This document shows, piece by piece, positions 22,901-34,087 of a stretch of DNA of 64,000 bases. A program made the translations under genes and the position numbers. The notes under the pieces are model-generated. The model did not search any database. It worked only from the letters and a program-made list of their open reading frames with translations, and was not told the origin of the DNA. Numbering within the stretch: position 1 is the first letter of the stretch; every line of letters starts with the position of its first letter. Origin of the DNA: Hyaloraphidium curvatum (lineage: Eukaryota > Monoblepharomycota > Hyaloraphidiomycetes > Hyaloraphidiales > Hyaloraphidiaceae); contig JAIVFI010000015.1 in the NCBI GenBank assembly GCA_025558095.1, forward strand, positions 1 to 64,000. Direction: 5' to 3'.

Positions 22901-25900
22901 GCGCCGGTCCGACAGCAGCGCCCATGGCCCCGCCGCTGCAACTTTGCTCCATCAAATAGCACTGCTAGCATCCAGATCCGTGGTTGAGTCGCTGCCGGAA
23001 AACTATCTGCGGGAGGATTGGGGTCGGCCGCGCGGCGCGGCGCATGGCTCGAGACGCCCACCGAAGCGCCGGTCCGACCGCAGCGCCCATGGCCCCGCGG
23101 CTGCCACTTTGCAGCATCGAAAAGCACTTTTGGCTTCCAGATCCGTGGTTGAGTCGCTGCCGGAAAACTATCTGCGGGAGGATTGGGGTCGGCCGCGCGG
23201 CGCGGCGCATGGCTCGAGACGCCCACCGAAGCGCCGGTCCGACCGCAGCGCCCATGGCCCCGCCGCTGCCACTTTGCTCCATCAAATAGCACAGCTAGCT
23301 TCCAGATCCGTAGTTGAATCGTTGCCGGAAAACTATCTGCGCGTGGATTGGAGTCGGCCGCGCGGCGCGGCGCATGGCTCGAGACGCCCACCGAAGCGCC
23401 GGTCCGACCGCAGCGCCCATGGCCCCGCCACTGCCACTTTGCTCCATCAAATAGCACTGCTAGCTTCCAGATCCGTGGTTGAATCTTTGCCGGAAAACTA
23501 TCTGCGGGAGGATTGGGGTCGGCCGCGCGGCGCGGCGCATGGCTCGAGACGCCCACCGAAGCGCCGGTCCGACAGCAGCGCCCATGGCCCCGCGGCTGCC
23601 ACTTTGTAGCATCGAAAAGCACTTGTGGCTTCCAGATCCGTGATTGAGTCGCTGCCGGAAAACTATCTGCGGGAGGATTGGGGTCGGCCGCGCGGCGCGG
23701 CGCATGGCTCGAGACGCCCACCGAAGCGCCGGTCCGACCGCAGCGCCCATGGCCCCGCGGCTGCCACTTTGTAGCATCGAACAGCACTCTTGGCTTCCAG
23801 ATCCGTGGTTGAATCTTTGCCGGAAAACTATCTGCGGGAGGATTGGGGTCGGCCGCGCGGCGCGGCGCATGGCTCGAGACGCCCACCGAAGCGCCGGTCC
23901 GACCGCAGCGCCCATGGCCCCGCGGCTGCCACTTTGTAGCATCGAACAGCACTCTTGGCTTCCAGATCCGTGGTTGAATCTTTGCCGGAAAACTATCTGC
24001 GGGAGGATTGGGGTCGGCCGCGCGGCGCGGCGCATGGCTCGAGACGCCCACCGAAGCGCCGGTCCGACCGCAGCGCCCATGGCCCCGCGGCTGCCACTTT
24101 GTAGCATCGAACAGCACTCTTGGCTTCCAGATCCGTGGTTGAGTCGCTGCCGGAAAACTATCTGCGGGAGGATTGGGGTCGGCCGCGCGGCGCGGCGCAT
24201 GGCTCGAGACGCCCACCGAAGCGCCGGTCCGACAGCAGCGCCCATGGCCCCGCCGCTGCAACTTTGCTCCATCAAATAGCACTGCTAGCATCCAGATCCG
24301 TGGTTGAGTCGCTGCCGGAAAACTATCTCCGGGAGGATTGGGGTCGGCCGCGCGGCGCGGCGCATGGCTCGAGACGCCCACCGAAGCGCCGGTCCGACCG
24401 CAGCGCCCATGGCCCCGCCACTGCCACTTTGCTCCATCAAATAGCACTGCTAGCTTCCAGATCCGTGGTTGAATCTTTGCCGGAAAACTATCTGCGGGAG
24501 GATTGGGGTCGGCCGCGCGGCGCGGCGCATGGCTCGAGACGCCCACCGAAGCGCCGGTCCGACCGCAGCGCCCATGGCCCCGCGGCTGCCACTTTGCAGC
24601 ATCGAAAAGCACTTTTGGCTTCCAGATCCGTGGTTGAGTCGCTGCCGGAAAACTATCTGCGGGAGGATTGGGGTCGGCCGCGCGGCGCGGCGCATGGCTC
24701 GAGACGCCCACCGAAGCGCCGGTCCGACCGCAGCGCCCATGGCCCCGCCACTGCCACTTTGCTCCATCAAATAGCACTGCTAGCTTCCAGATCCGTGGTT
24801 GAGTCGCTGCCGGAAAACTATCTGCGGGAGGATTGGGGTCGGCCGCGCGGCGCGGCGCATGGCTCGAGACGCCCACCGAAGCGCCGGTCCGACAGCAGCG
24901 CCCATGGCCCCGCCGCTGCAACTTTGCTCCATCAAATAGCACTGCTAGCATCCAGATCCGTGGTTGAGTCGCTGCCGGAAAACTATCTCCGGGAGGATTG
25001 GGGTCGGCCGCGCGGCGCGGCGCATGGCTCGAGACGCCCACCGAAGCGCCGGTCCGACCGCAGCGCCCATGGCCCCGCCACTGCCACTTTGCTCCATCAA
25101 ATAGCACTGCTAGCTTCCAGATCCGTAGTTGAATCTTTGCCGGAAAACTATCTGCGCGAGGATTGGGGTCGGCCGCGCTGCGCATGGCTGGAGACGCCCA
25201 CCGAAGCGCCGGTCCGACCGCAGCGCCCATGGCCCCGCGGCTGCCACTTTGTAGCATCGAACAGCACTCTTGGCTTCCAGATCCGTGGTTGAATCTTTGC
25301 CGGAAAACTATCTGCGGGAGGATTGGGGTCGGCCGCGCGGCGCGGCGCATGGCTCGAGACGCCCACCGAAGCGCCGGTCCGACCGCAGCGCCCATGGCCC
25401 CGCCGCTGCCACTTTGCTCCATCAAATAGCACTGCTAGCTTCCAGATCCGTAGTTGAATCGTTGCCGGAAAACTATCTGCGCGTGGATTGGAGTCGGCCG
25501 CGCGGCGCGGCGCATGGCTCGAGACGCCCACCGAAGCGCCGGTCCGACAGCAGCGCCCATGGCCCCGCCGCTGCAACTTTGCTCCATCAAATAGCACTGC
25601 TAGCATCCAGATCCGTGGTTGAGTCGCTGCCGGAAAACTATCTGCGGGAGGATTGGGGTCGGCCGCGCGGCGCGGCGCATGGCTCGAGACGCCCACCGAA
25701 GCGCCGGTCCGACCGCAGCGCCCATGGCCCCGCGGCTGCCACTTTGCAGCATCGAAAAGCACTTTTGGCTTCCAGATCCGTGGTTGAGTCGCTGCCGGAA
25801 AACTATCTGCGGGAGGATTGGGGTCGGCCGCGCGGCGCGGCGCATGGCTCGAGACGCCCACCGAAGCGCCGGTCCGACACCAGCGCCCATGGCCCCGCGG

Positions 25901-26590
25901 CTGCCACTTTGCTCCATCAAATAGCACTGCTAGCTTCCAGATCCGTAGTTGAATCTTTGCCGGAAAACTATCTGCGGGAGGATTGGGGTCGGCCGCGCGG
26001 CGCGGCGCATGGCTCGAGACGCCCACCGAAGCGCCGGTCCGACAGCAGCGCCCATGGCCCCGCCGCTGCAACTTTGCTCCATCAAATAGCACTGCTAGCA
26101 TCCAGATCCGTGGTTGAATCTTTGCCGGAAAACTATCTGCGGGAGGATTGGGGTCGGCCGCGCGGCGCGGCGCATGGCTCGAGACGCCCACCGAAGCGCC
26201 GGTCCGACCGCAGCGCCCATGGCCCCGCGGCTGCCACTTTGCTCCATCAAATAGCACTGCTAGCTTCCAGATCCGTAGTTGAATCTTTGCCGGAAAACTA
26301 TCTGCGCGAGGATTGGGGTCGGCCGCGCTGCGCATGGCTGGAGACGCCCACCGAAGCGCCGGTCCGACCGCAGCGCCCATGGCCCCGCGGCTGCCACTTT
26401 GTAGCATCGAACAGCACTCTTGGCTTCCAGATCCGTGGTTGAATCTTTGCCGGAAAACTATCTGCGGGAGGATTGGGGTCGGCCGCGCGGCGCGGCGCAT
26501 GGCTCGAGACGCCCACCGAAGCGCCGGTCCGACACCAGCGCCCATGGCCCCGCGGCTGCCACTTTGTAGCATCAAAAAGCACTCTTGGCT
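16977..26590. repeat. Tandem satellite, about 58-59 units of 165 bp (variants of 160 bp)
   Basis: A head-to-tail array filling 9.6 kb. The unit is 165 bp; eleven units carry CGCTGCGCATGGCTGG where the others have CGCGGCGCGGCGCATGGCTCG, which removes 5 bp and gives 160 bp. These short units start near 17,466, 17,791, 18,281, 18,606, 19,261, 20,081, 20,736, 21,226, 22,046, 25,176 and 26,326; the gaps equal one 160-bp unit plus 1-18 units of 165 bp, which yields 54 units between first and last. Other diagnostic variants (CTCCATCAAATAGCACTG versus AGCATCGAAAAGCACT; GACCGC versus GACAGC or GACACC) recur in blocks, the sign of unequal exchange or amplification of several-unit segments. 165 is a multiple of 3 and the unit lacks stops in several frames, so very long open frames on both strands (up to 1,135 codons) are by-products, not genes. 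Confidence 0.95.
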
Positions 26591-26826
26591 GAGCGATGCG
26601 CCGCGTTCTGCGTGCCCGTGCGGCCTCATCGGGTCGTGCCCGCGTGCCCTCCGCACCCCGCTCCCAAACTTCCCCTCGACTCTCGCGCGCGCCCCCGCTG
26701 ACGCGCCTGGCGCCCGCACCTGCCGCCCCGCCCCCGCGCTCTCCGCACGCGGTTCTTTGCGCAGGCGGCCGCGCGGCCCCCGCCGCCCGTTTCCCGCACG
26801 GACAAACAACGCAGCGCTTCTCGGAG

Positions 26827-28120
26827 ATGGCGTCCTACTCGGCGCAGCTGCCCGGGCCTCCCGCACCGCCTACCGCCACAGACTCCATCCTTACCCTCGG
26901 CGCTTCGTCGATGAACATCCTGGCCCCCGCAACCCCCGCCCCGACGGCGGCGTACACGTCCAGCTTCGACGAGATCGTGCGGAAGGAACAGCTCTACGTC
27001 ACCGGCCTCGAATCGCTCCTTGCCGCGTTCACCGAAGTTGCTTTCCGGGCCGAAAGCCTCAAGGAGTTCGCGGAGCTCGGATTCGCCTCGGCACTCGCCC
27101 AGGTCGAAGAAGTCTGCAAGGTGCTGGCCGGATCGGCGTGTAAGGGAAGCTGCCTGCACCTCGACGCGATGCTCGCGGAGCTCCGGCGCGCTTCGGGACC
27201 GGGGTGCGTCCTGCTGCTGCTGGTCGAGCTGCACAGGTACCTCGCGCTGGACCTGCTCCGCAACGCGGGTGACACCTGGGTCATTGCGAAGGCCTTCGCG
27301 CTCAAGGTGCGCTTTCGGTTGCCTCGGCGCATCGCCGGTCGGGGTCTGACGAACCGCGCCCGCGCAGTGGCCTCAATTCGAGATTTACTACCACGAGTAC
27401 ATCAGCTTGATCCCCCGCCTCCAGCAGGTCGTCGCCGCCGCCGCCGCCGCCGGGCTCGTGGACACGGTCCCGGGGGCGAACGGCAAATTCAAGGTGCCCA
27501 TGCTCGAGATGCTGGTCGCGCCGGAAAGACAGCTCGCGAACTACAAGATGCTTTTCGAGGTGCGTCCGCTCCCCGCGCCGTCCTCCCGCTGGGCTGACTC
27601 ACGCCGGCCACAGCGAATGCTCAAGGAGCTCCCCTCCATCGACCCGACCCAGGCCGCGCGATTCAACCTCCTCGCGTTCGACGGCCAGCTCAACTCGTTC
27701 CTGCAGAGGGCCAACGCGGCGCCGGAGGCCGGGAAGCGGGGGTTCATGGGCACGTTCGTGGGGTTCCTCGACGGCATGGCAAGGTGGCGGAAGGAGGCGG
27801 CGTCCTCGCCCGTCAAGGGAGCCGGGTTCCCCGCGCCCGCGCCCGCCAGCGCTATGGGGATGCTGTCGACGCTGCTCAGCCCGGGCCAGGTGGGTGCACC
27901 GGCGCATGCGCAGCCGCGGCTCCGTGGCCCTGATCTCCGTCGTGCCCAGAGCAAGAAGCGCAAGCAGCGGGACGAGGATGCCGACGCGGAAGAGCAGGCG
28001 GACGGGGTGAGCGTTCCCGACACCGCGGGTTGGAAGCCGCGGCGCTGATTGCCTGTCCGCGCGCAGGGATCGCCGAGCAAGAGGAGGAGGGCGGCGATCG
28101 GACGGCGCTGGGCCAGGTGA
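26827..28120 (+). CDS. RhoGEF (Dbl-homology domain) protein
   Basis: Five exons (26,827-27,306; 27,368-27,559; 27,614-27,889; 27,950-28,006; 28,067-28,120), introns of 54-61 nt, 352 aa. After a Pro/Ala/Thr-rich N-terminus the sequence follows the DH fold: CR1 at residues ~45-65 (SSFDEIVRKEQLYVTGLESLL), and CR3 near residues 195-225 (VPMLEMLVAPERQLANYKML then LLKELPSIDP-type KELPSIDPTQA). DH domains catalyse GDP release from Rho-family GTPases. No PH domain follows; the end is basic (SKKRKQR and SPSKRRRAA), a possible nuclear signal. A 5'-truncated copy lies at 10,917-12,099. The start ATG is 237 bp after the satellite ends, so promoter sequence abuts the array. DH recognition is by motif and spacing, not alignment. 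Confidence 0.7.
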
Positions 28121-28665
28121 TGCGGACGCGGGCGGGAGGGATCAGAGGAGCGAGGGGGCGTTTCGGCGGGGCTTGATACGGCTGATGCACGGTCTGCGGC
28201 TCGACATTTCCATGTACATTTTGCACGATACCATGATCTCTCCCAGACGCACCGCTGGTTTTCGACACGAGTCGTTTCGAGTCGTTGGACTCGTCGGGAC
28301 CGAGACATCAATGTACTTATGGTCGGCCAAGTTTGCGGCGAGAAGCTTTTCGAAGAGAACAATCACGTTTCGTGCTCCATGCTTTTCTTGGATAAAGGAT
28401 ACCATTGCATTCGGACCGGCCGTCCGAGGATCCGGGGCGTGGCGAAGGCGACCTACGACGCGACCGCCGTCCCTTCCACAAACTCGGCCATCGCGGCGTC
28501 GGAGCAGAACTGGAAGCCGCCGTATTCGCAATGCAAATTGCTACCGGTACTCTTGCGGCGCAGGCCACGGGCTTCCCTGCCCGCGCCGGCGCGCCCGCTC
28601 CGTCGGAGAGGGTCGTGCTCGCGCGGGTCGCGGTCCGCCCGCGGGCGAGGTCGGCGCCGCCCGAG
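28121..28665. other. 3' flank of RhoGEF and upstream region of F-box gene
   Basis: About 300 bp following the RhoGEF stop are conserved in the duplicated copy (12,100-12,415). The minus strand of this block is open (conserved HKYIDVSVPTSPTTRNDS in both copies), but I have no independent sign that it is translated. Confidence 0.4.
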
Positions 28666-29865
28666 ATGGACCGCAGCCCATACGCGCTGCACCCGCGTCG
28701 CCTGACCGATCTGCCCGCCGAGCTGCTCGACGCCGTCGCCCGCATCCTCGCGTCGGCGGGCGACGCCATGGCGCTTGCCCGCCTCATGCGCGTGTGCCGC
28801 TCCCTCCGCGCCTCCGCCTCGCCCGCATTGGCAACGCTGGGCCGCGTGCTCGGCGAGGCCCGCATCTGCAAGGGCCGCCTGGTGCGCGTCTGCGGCTCCA
28901 CAGGCCTCGACCGCCTGTCGCACCTCAACCTGAGCCCCCTGTTCTCCGCGGACATCAAGACGTTGCGCATGTTCGCAGGATACGCCGGTTGCGACGAGAA
29001 CCTGGACAAGGTGCTCGGCGTGCTGCTGCGGGACTGCGTTGAGTTCGAGTTCCACTCCCGGCGCGAGTTCCACGATGCTGTTCAGGCCGACGTTTTCAGG
29101 CGCGTCCAACGGGCCATCGACGGCGTCGTCAGCCTGACCAAGCTCGAGCTGCTCTTCGGGAACGACGAGACGCGATTCGAGCTCCGCTCCGTCCCCCCCG
29201 GCGTCACGCAGGTCTGCGTTGGACAGGATCTACGGGCGCATGGCACTGGCATGGAACAATTTCTGGACCTGCTCGCCGGAATTCCCACCGTCGCCACGAT
29301 CGAGGTGGACGCGCGGAACGACTCGGCGATGTTGCACCGGCTGCGTCGTCCTCAAGTCGTCACTCGGATCAAGACCTACCACGTATTCGTGGCGGAGTGG
29401 GGCGGCCTCTCCCAGATCGCCGGCTTCGCGCCTGTTACGCTGGTGGTGCACTTGGCCACGGCGGATGGCAAGAGAGCCTTCTTTTCCCCCGAAACTTTCT
29501 GGTGGAAGGTCGCCAGGCTCCCCTCGCTCGAGAACCTGGTCTTCGTCGGCGCCGGGACGTCCGTTCTCGTCGGCGCCGGGACGTTCATTCTCGTGCATGC
29601 CGACCTTCGCAGCAACCTCAAGAGGATCGTGCTCGACCGACCCCGCCCCGACCTTCCCGTCAACGACTTCGCGGACATCCGCGGCACGTTCTCGGCGGAC
29701 TGCGCGCCGACGGTGCAGATCCGCGTGCGCGAGGGCGAGTGGTTCGGCCAGGGGCCCAAGGTGGAGAGGGAGCTCAAGTTCTGGCGGTCGCTGGGGGCCG
29801 ACGTGCACCCGGTGCTGAAATGGGACGATCTGCCGGCAGAGTACGGAACGTGGAGCCCGCTCTGA
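28666..29865 (+). CDS. F-box-like protein
   Basis: Intronless, 399 aa from the ATG at 28,666 (MDRSPYALHPRRLTDLPAELL). Residues ~11-50 fit an F-box: LTDLPAELLDAVARILASAG ... LARLMRVCRSLR. F-box proteins are the substrate-recognition subunits of SCF ubiquitin ligases, binding Skp1 through this motif. The remainder has leucine-rich stretches such as LEN-LVFVGAG and LKRIVLDRPRPDL but no strict repeat. The frame is also open upstream to 28,405, but the F-box placement favours the later start. A 90-bp piece is duplicated at 12,428-12,520. Substrates unknown. Confidence 0.65.
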   Translation: MDRSPYALHPRRLTDLPAELLDAVARILASAGDAMALARLMRVCRSLRASASPALATLGRVLGEARICKGRLVRVCGSTGLDRLSHLNLSPLFSADIKTLRMFAGYAGCDENLDKVLGVLLRDCVEFEFHSRREFHDAVQADVFRRVQRAIDGVVSLTKLELLFGNDETRFELRSVPPGVTQVCVGQDLRAHGTGMEQFLDLLAGIPTVATIEVDARNDSAMLHRLRRPQVVTRIKTYHVFVAEWGGLSQIAGFAPVTLVVHLATADGKRAFFSPETFWWKVARLPSLENLVFVGAGTSVLVGAGTFILVHADLRSNLKRIVLDRPRPDLPVNDFADIRGTFSADCAPTVQIRVREGEWFGQGPKVERELKFWRSLGADVHPVLKWDDLPAEYGTWSPL

Positions 29866-30069
29866 TGGGCCCGCGGGGTACGCGTGGAGGAGGGGCCGCG
29901 GTCGACCCTGGGCGTGGACGCGGAGGATGCGGAGCCGTGGAGATCGCGTACAGGGTAGTCGACGGGGCGACGATGGGGAAGAGATATCAGAGCCAGATTG
30001 GCAAATAATTCCTTATATCTACGCTGAACTGAGTCAAACGCACGAGGCCGAAGGCCAACTTGATGACGA

Positions 30070-31400
30070 TCATATCTCCGCGTGACCCCCTACGCACCCC
30101 CACCCGAAAGCCTCTGGAAGCTCGAACCTCGCCGCGCCGCCTCCACGCCCGGGAGGGCGGCACACGCTCCCGTGCGACGGCCAGGCGGCACGCTGGCAGG
30201 CGGAGGAGCAGTACCGCGCGAGCTTGCAGCTGCCGCAGCGGAGGAACTTGGTATGCTTGGTCTCGTGGTCGTGACCCGCGGAAAGGTTGGTTTCGTGCTC
30301 GCCGCCGGCCGCAGTCTGGCTTCCGGAGGCCGACGCGTGTCCCTCCTGCCGATCTTCGCCCTCCGCGGTCCTGCTTCCGGCGCCCGCCGCGCACCCGTTG
30401 TCGCACGTCTCTTCGGCCGCGTACACCCGCGCGGCCGCAAGCAGGAACCCAACGTGGTTCACGTCCTCCTCCGACGAGAGTGGCCCGGTGAGCTCCAGCG
30501 CCGCAGCCACCACCCGCAGCATCATCTCCTAATCCCGCAGGCTGTCGTCGTAGTCCTCGACGCACGTGCGCGACCACGGGGGCGTGTTGCGCATCGCACC
30601 GAGCATCAGGACGGCGGAGGAGAACTGTTCCACCGGCAGCGGGAGGCCGCGCGACCGCAAGGCACGGCAGTGGTCCCTCCAAGGCTTCTCTGTGGCCGCG
30701 ACCGCCCGCTCCAGGATCAGCGGGCTCGCCAGCATCCCCTCCACCAGATTGTCCAGATGCTTCGGCCACATGTGCAGCTGCGGCCACATGGTCTCCATGA
30801 CGAACCCATGCCGCCGGAGGCCCTCCGTCACCCGGATGGTGTAGATCGCGTGGCGGAACAGCGGGCGCAGTGCACCGTACAGCGCCAGGGCGTCCAGGAG
30901 CTCGGGATCCTCGGCGAGCCGGCGGCGGACGACCGAGTTGTAGGTCATGATCACGAGGATCCCCATCGCGTGCTTGGCTTCCCGCCCGAACAGGCCGTCG
31001 TAGACCTCGGTCGCCCAGCGCCCCATCTGCCCCACGGCTGTGTCGGGGAGCTCGGCACCCCACGCCGCGCGCCGCTCCCTGCTCACGAAGGCCATGATCA
31101 CCCGCCGCAGAACTGGGGCACGAAGGCCATGATCACCCGCCGCAGAACGGGGGCAATGCGGGGGAAGACGAGGCCCGACATGGTGATGAGCGGCTCCGCC
31201 GGGAAGCCGTCCTCGAAGTCCAGTGGGCGCAGCGCGCCCTTTGGGAAGAAGTCCGAAACTTGTTCCCAGGCCGACACGTCGTTGTCGAAACATAGCGTGT
31301 CGACCTGGCGGAAGACATTCTGCAGGCACCCGCCGTCGGCGCAGTGCCCCACGGGGTCGTGCGCGCGGACGTGGTGCGGTCTCGACGGAGGAAGCGCGGA
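30070..31400 (-). pseudogene. MYND zinc-finger protein, broken by a 35-bp duplication and a nonsense codon
   Basis: The gene reads in pieces. Frame 1 (about 31,098-31,352) includes CLQNVFRQVDTLCFDNDVS and APVLRRVIMAFV. A perfect 35-bp tandem repeat (31,084-31,118 and 31,119-31,153) shifts the frame; the protein resumes as VIMAFVSRERRAAW and runs to an in-frame TAG at 30,529-30,531, after which the same frame continues (EMMLRVVAAALELTG) to the MYND finger CGSCKLARYCSSACQRAAWPSHGSVC and the stop at 30,070. Start not resolved: the first frame has only a GTG near 31,352, so an upstream exon may exist. An intron removing the TAG would have to be 33 nt, shorter than any supported intron here. Either a young pseudogene or two assembly errors. 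Confidence 0.65.
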
Positions 31401-31852
31401 GTGGAAGGTGGAGTGGCGAAATCGTCGGGCGGGTCCAGGCCGTGGGGGATCGATCGCGCTGTGCTGCGGCTCCGTGGGACAGATAGGCCATTCGAAGATC
31501 GTTCACTGCATCCCGGGTTCTCCGAGGCAAATGATGCCTCGCTTCATCCTTTAGACCTGCATCCGCATCGCGATGCACGTGGTCAAGCAGGTTTCTCGGC
31601 ACACGGATCAATCTCGGCCTGACTGCCTCCCAAGTGTGCATCACGATCATCAAGGCAATCAAGGCGCAGGAGGACTATGCAAATTACTGCAGTACATGTA
31701 CGGCAAGCTCAAATCCCGGGCCGCATCGAGCCATTCTCGAGCTGGAGAAAGGGCGGGTCCAGGCGCGCCGCGCTGCGCCATTGCTGACGCCGCCCGAAAC
31801 TTCCCACGGCCGCCCACACCGAATCGTCCTCCGCTCCCTATTTCGCAGCACG

Positions 31853-32707
31853 ATGCCCGACGTTACCCTGCGTTCCGGCCGCATCGTGTCGTACCGCGAC
31901 GACGGCGACCCGGCCGGCGCCGTGGTGCTCCACGCCCACGGCGGCCTCTTCTCGTCCGCTTACGCCGAGCTCGCCGGCCCCACCGCCCTCGCCCTGCGCG
32001 TGCGGTTGATCACGCCGGACCGGCCGGGCATCAATCGGTCGTCGCCGCAGCCCGGACGGACGCTGAAGGACTGGGCGGACGACGCGGTCGAGCTGCTGGA
32101 CATTTTGGGCGTCAAGGGGCCCGTGGGCGTGCTGGGATGGTCTATGGGCGGGCAATACGCGCTCGCACTCGCTGCGTTCCACCCGGAACGCGTGTCGTCG
32201 GGCGTCGTGGTCGCCGGCGCCGTGCCGCTTGACGACCCCGCCGCCCGGGCGACGTTGAACCACATGGACGCAAAGTACACGCACCTTGCGGAGGACCAGC
32301 CGAAGAAGCTCGCCAGCAACTTCTCCGGAATGAAGGTCGCGGTGCAGCTGTTCCCGAACATCACGGCCAAGTACATCGGCAAGGCGATGGGGCCCGAGGA
32401 CAAGGCCGTGATCGCAGGGTTGCCCAACAAGGATCCGATCGTGCACTCGTTCGCAGAGGCCGTGAAGCAGACCGACGGGCTGGTGGAGGAGTACCGGGCT
32501 TGGGCGCTCCCCTGGGGATTCAATTACGGAGACGTGAAACCGCCCTTCACGGTGATCTGGGGCAAGGCGGACCACCTGATCCCGCAACAATGGGCCGAGG
32601 AGTACGCCAAAGGGCTCGGGACGGAGCTACGGATCGTCGACGGCGGGCATGCCTGGTTCTTGGCAGACTGGGAGCCGGTGCTGCGCCAGTTTGCGTGGAA
32701 GCAATGA
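31853..32707 (+). CDS. Alpha/beta hydrolase fold enzyme
   Basis: Single exon, 284 aa. Typical fold markers in order: LHAHGG (oxyanion-type HG), the nucleophile elbow GWSMGG with Ser at residue ~98, the acid in WGKADHLIP, and the catalytic His in DGGHAWF near the C-terminus. All three catalytic residues are present. Substrate cannot be told; the family includes esterases, epoxide hydrolases, haloperoxidases and peptidases. The start at MPDVTLRSG is conserved in the truncated copy at 12,622. Its last 80 bp overlap the antisense F-box/LRR gene (32,627-34,087). Confidence 0.8.
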   Translation: MPDVTLRSGRIVSYRDDGDPAGAVVLHAHGGLFSSAYAELAGPTALALRVRLITPDRPGINRSSPQPGRTLKDWADDAVELLDILGVKGPVGVLGWSMGGQYALALAAFHPERVSSGVVVAGAVPLDDPAARATLNHMDAKYTHLAEDQPKKLASNFSGMKVAVQLFPNITAKYIGKAMGPEDKAVIAGLPNKDPIVHSFAEAVKQTDGLVEEYRAWALPWGFNYGDVKPPFTVIWGKADHLIPQQWAEEYAKGLGTELRIVDGGHAWFLADWEPVLRQFAWKQ

Positions 32708-34087
32708 CGGGCCCGCCTGGATTAGAAATGTTGACTGAATCGTGTTCAATGGAAAACGGAGCCGAGCTACCCTTTTTCGTCGCGTGGTGTTCCACCGGAA
32801 ATCATCAATGCGTTCCATCCAGGACGCGGTCCAGAAGGCCTTCTCCTCCGCGTGGACGGCCCCCGAAAAGCGCACGCCAATCCTCGTCCCCTGCGCCCTC
32901 AGCCTCGCGACTGTAGCCTCAAGCGCATCCCAAATGAGCCACGGCGGAGAGAAACCGCCGATCCACGGGGGGTCGAAAGGCTCGAACTTATCGCCGTCAC
33001 GCACTATGGTGACCTTCTTGAGGCCGGGTCCGAGCGCATCCAAGGTCTTGAGCAGGGTGTTGAGGCCTCCGCAGTCCCATTGCAGCTCGATGACGCTCAT
33101 CTTGCGGATGCGGTCGAAATGCGGCATGACCCAGAAATCGTAGGGCACGACTAGTTTGCGGATCTGCACGGAATCAATCTTTGCAAGGTTGGTAAGGACG
33201 CGCCCGTCGCGCGTCAGGACGGTGTCGAGCTTGCGGACGAGGTTGGTGCAGGCGCCGAAGCCCGCAAGGCTGTTGGCAAAGGAGTCGTCCTCCGCGGCAA
33301 CATCCACGACCTCGATGCCGCGGATCGCGTCGAGCGCCTGCAGGAGTGTGGAAGAGGTGTCGCCGACGAGCCTGACGTGCTTGAGCTTGGGGAGAGCCCG
33401 CGCGAGGTCCAGCCCGTAGTGATTGCCCTCGCCCACGATGGAGGAAACGTGCTTCGCGCTGCCGGTGCAACCGAGGAAAAGCAGTTCCGGAAAACCTCTG
33501 GCGAGGACAGGGCCAAGGAACTCGTACGGCACGTCCGTGTCGAGGCGGACCAGGTTGGGCGTGGAGGCTCCGATGAGGCGCAGCGAAGGGTTGACGTAGC
33601 TCGCCTTGACGCCGCAGATTGCCGCCAGCTCCTTGATCAACCGGGTCTTGTCCTCGTCGGAGGCGAGCTTGCGGATCAGGAAGGGCGTGGTGTGGCCGTC
33701 GCCTGATGCGTCGACCGTGAAGGACCTGTACAGCTCCGGCATGGCCACATCGAACGCATCGCGGCAGGCCATCGATAGGGCGAGGAGATCTCAATAACTT
33801 CCTCCGACCTGGAGCACGCACTCGGCGACGAGGGAGAAGACATCCCATGGCAGCGTGGGCTCCTGTTTAGATGCCGGCACGGCGAACTCGGGCTCAGCGA
33901 GGAGGAGGAGAGCAGAGTCGATCGCGTCGGCAGGAATCTCCAGAGACGCGAGGACGCCCTTGATCCGGTCGAGCTGCCGCTGCGAGAACTCGTGCGGTCC
34001 GTGCTCCACTTGCGGGGACGCGTCCGACGCGGCGGTAGCAGCTGTCTGGCCCCTCGCGGGAACAGACTCTCCAACGACGGCAAGCAT
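32627..34087 (-). pseudogene. F-box/LRR-type protein with in-frame TGA inside the F-box
   Basis: One continuous frame from the ATG at 34,087 to the stop at 32,627 except for a TGA at 33,791-33,793. The stop falls in the middle of a good F-box: LPWDVFSLVAECVL before it and DLLALSMACRDAFDVAMPELYRSF after it, which is the usual spacing, so an intron is not a sensible explanation. Downstream are leucine-rich segments (LPKLKHVRLVG, IRKMSVIELQWDCGGL, LKKVTIVRDGDKF) like fungal F-box/LRR proteins. Without the upstream part, translation could start at 33,772 (MACRDAF), giving a protein lacking half of its F-box. Recent nonsense mutation or sequence error. Confidence 0.65.

Noticed and set aside
22018-25425. 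1,135-codon minus-strand open frame with 55-residue repeats, and similar frames on both strands
   Set aside because: It is a by-product of a stop-free 165-bp unit (55 codons). The 5-bp-short units shift the frame, several frames on both strands are open at once, and there is no start, domain or composition of a real repeat protein.
16977-26590. CRISPR-like array
   Set aside because: Units are 165 bp and homogeneous along their whole length, with no short repeat/unique spacer alternation, in a eukaryotic context.
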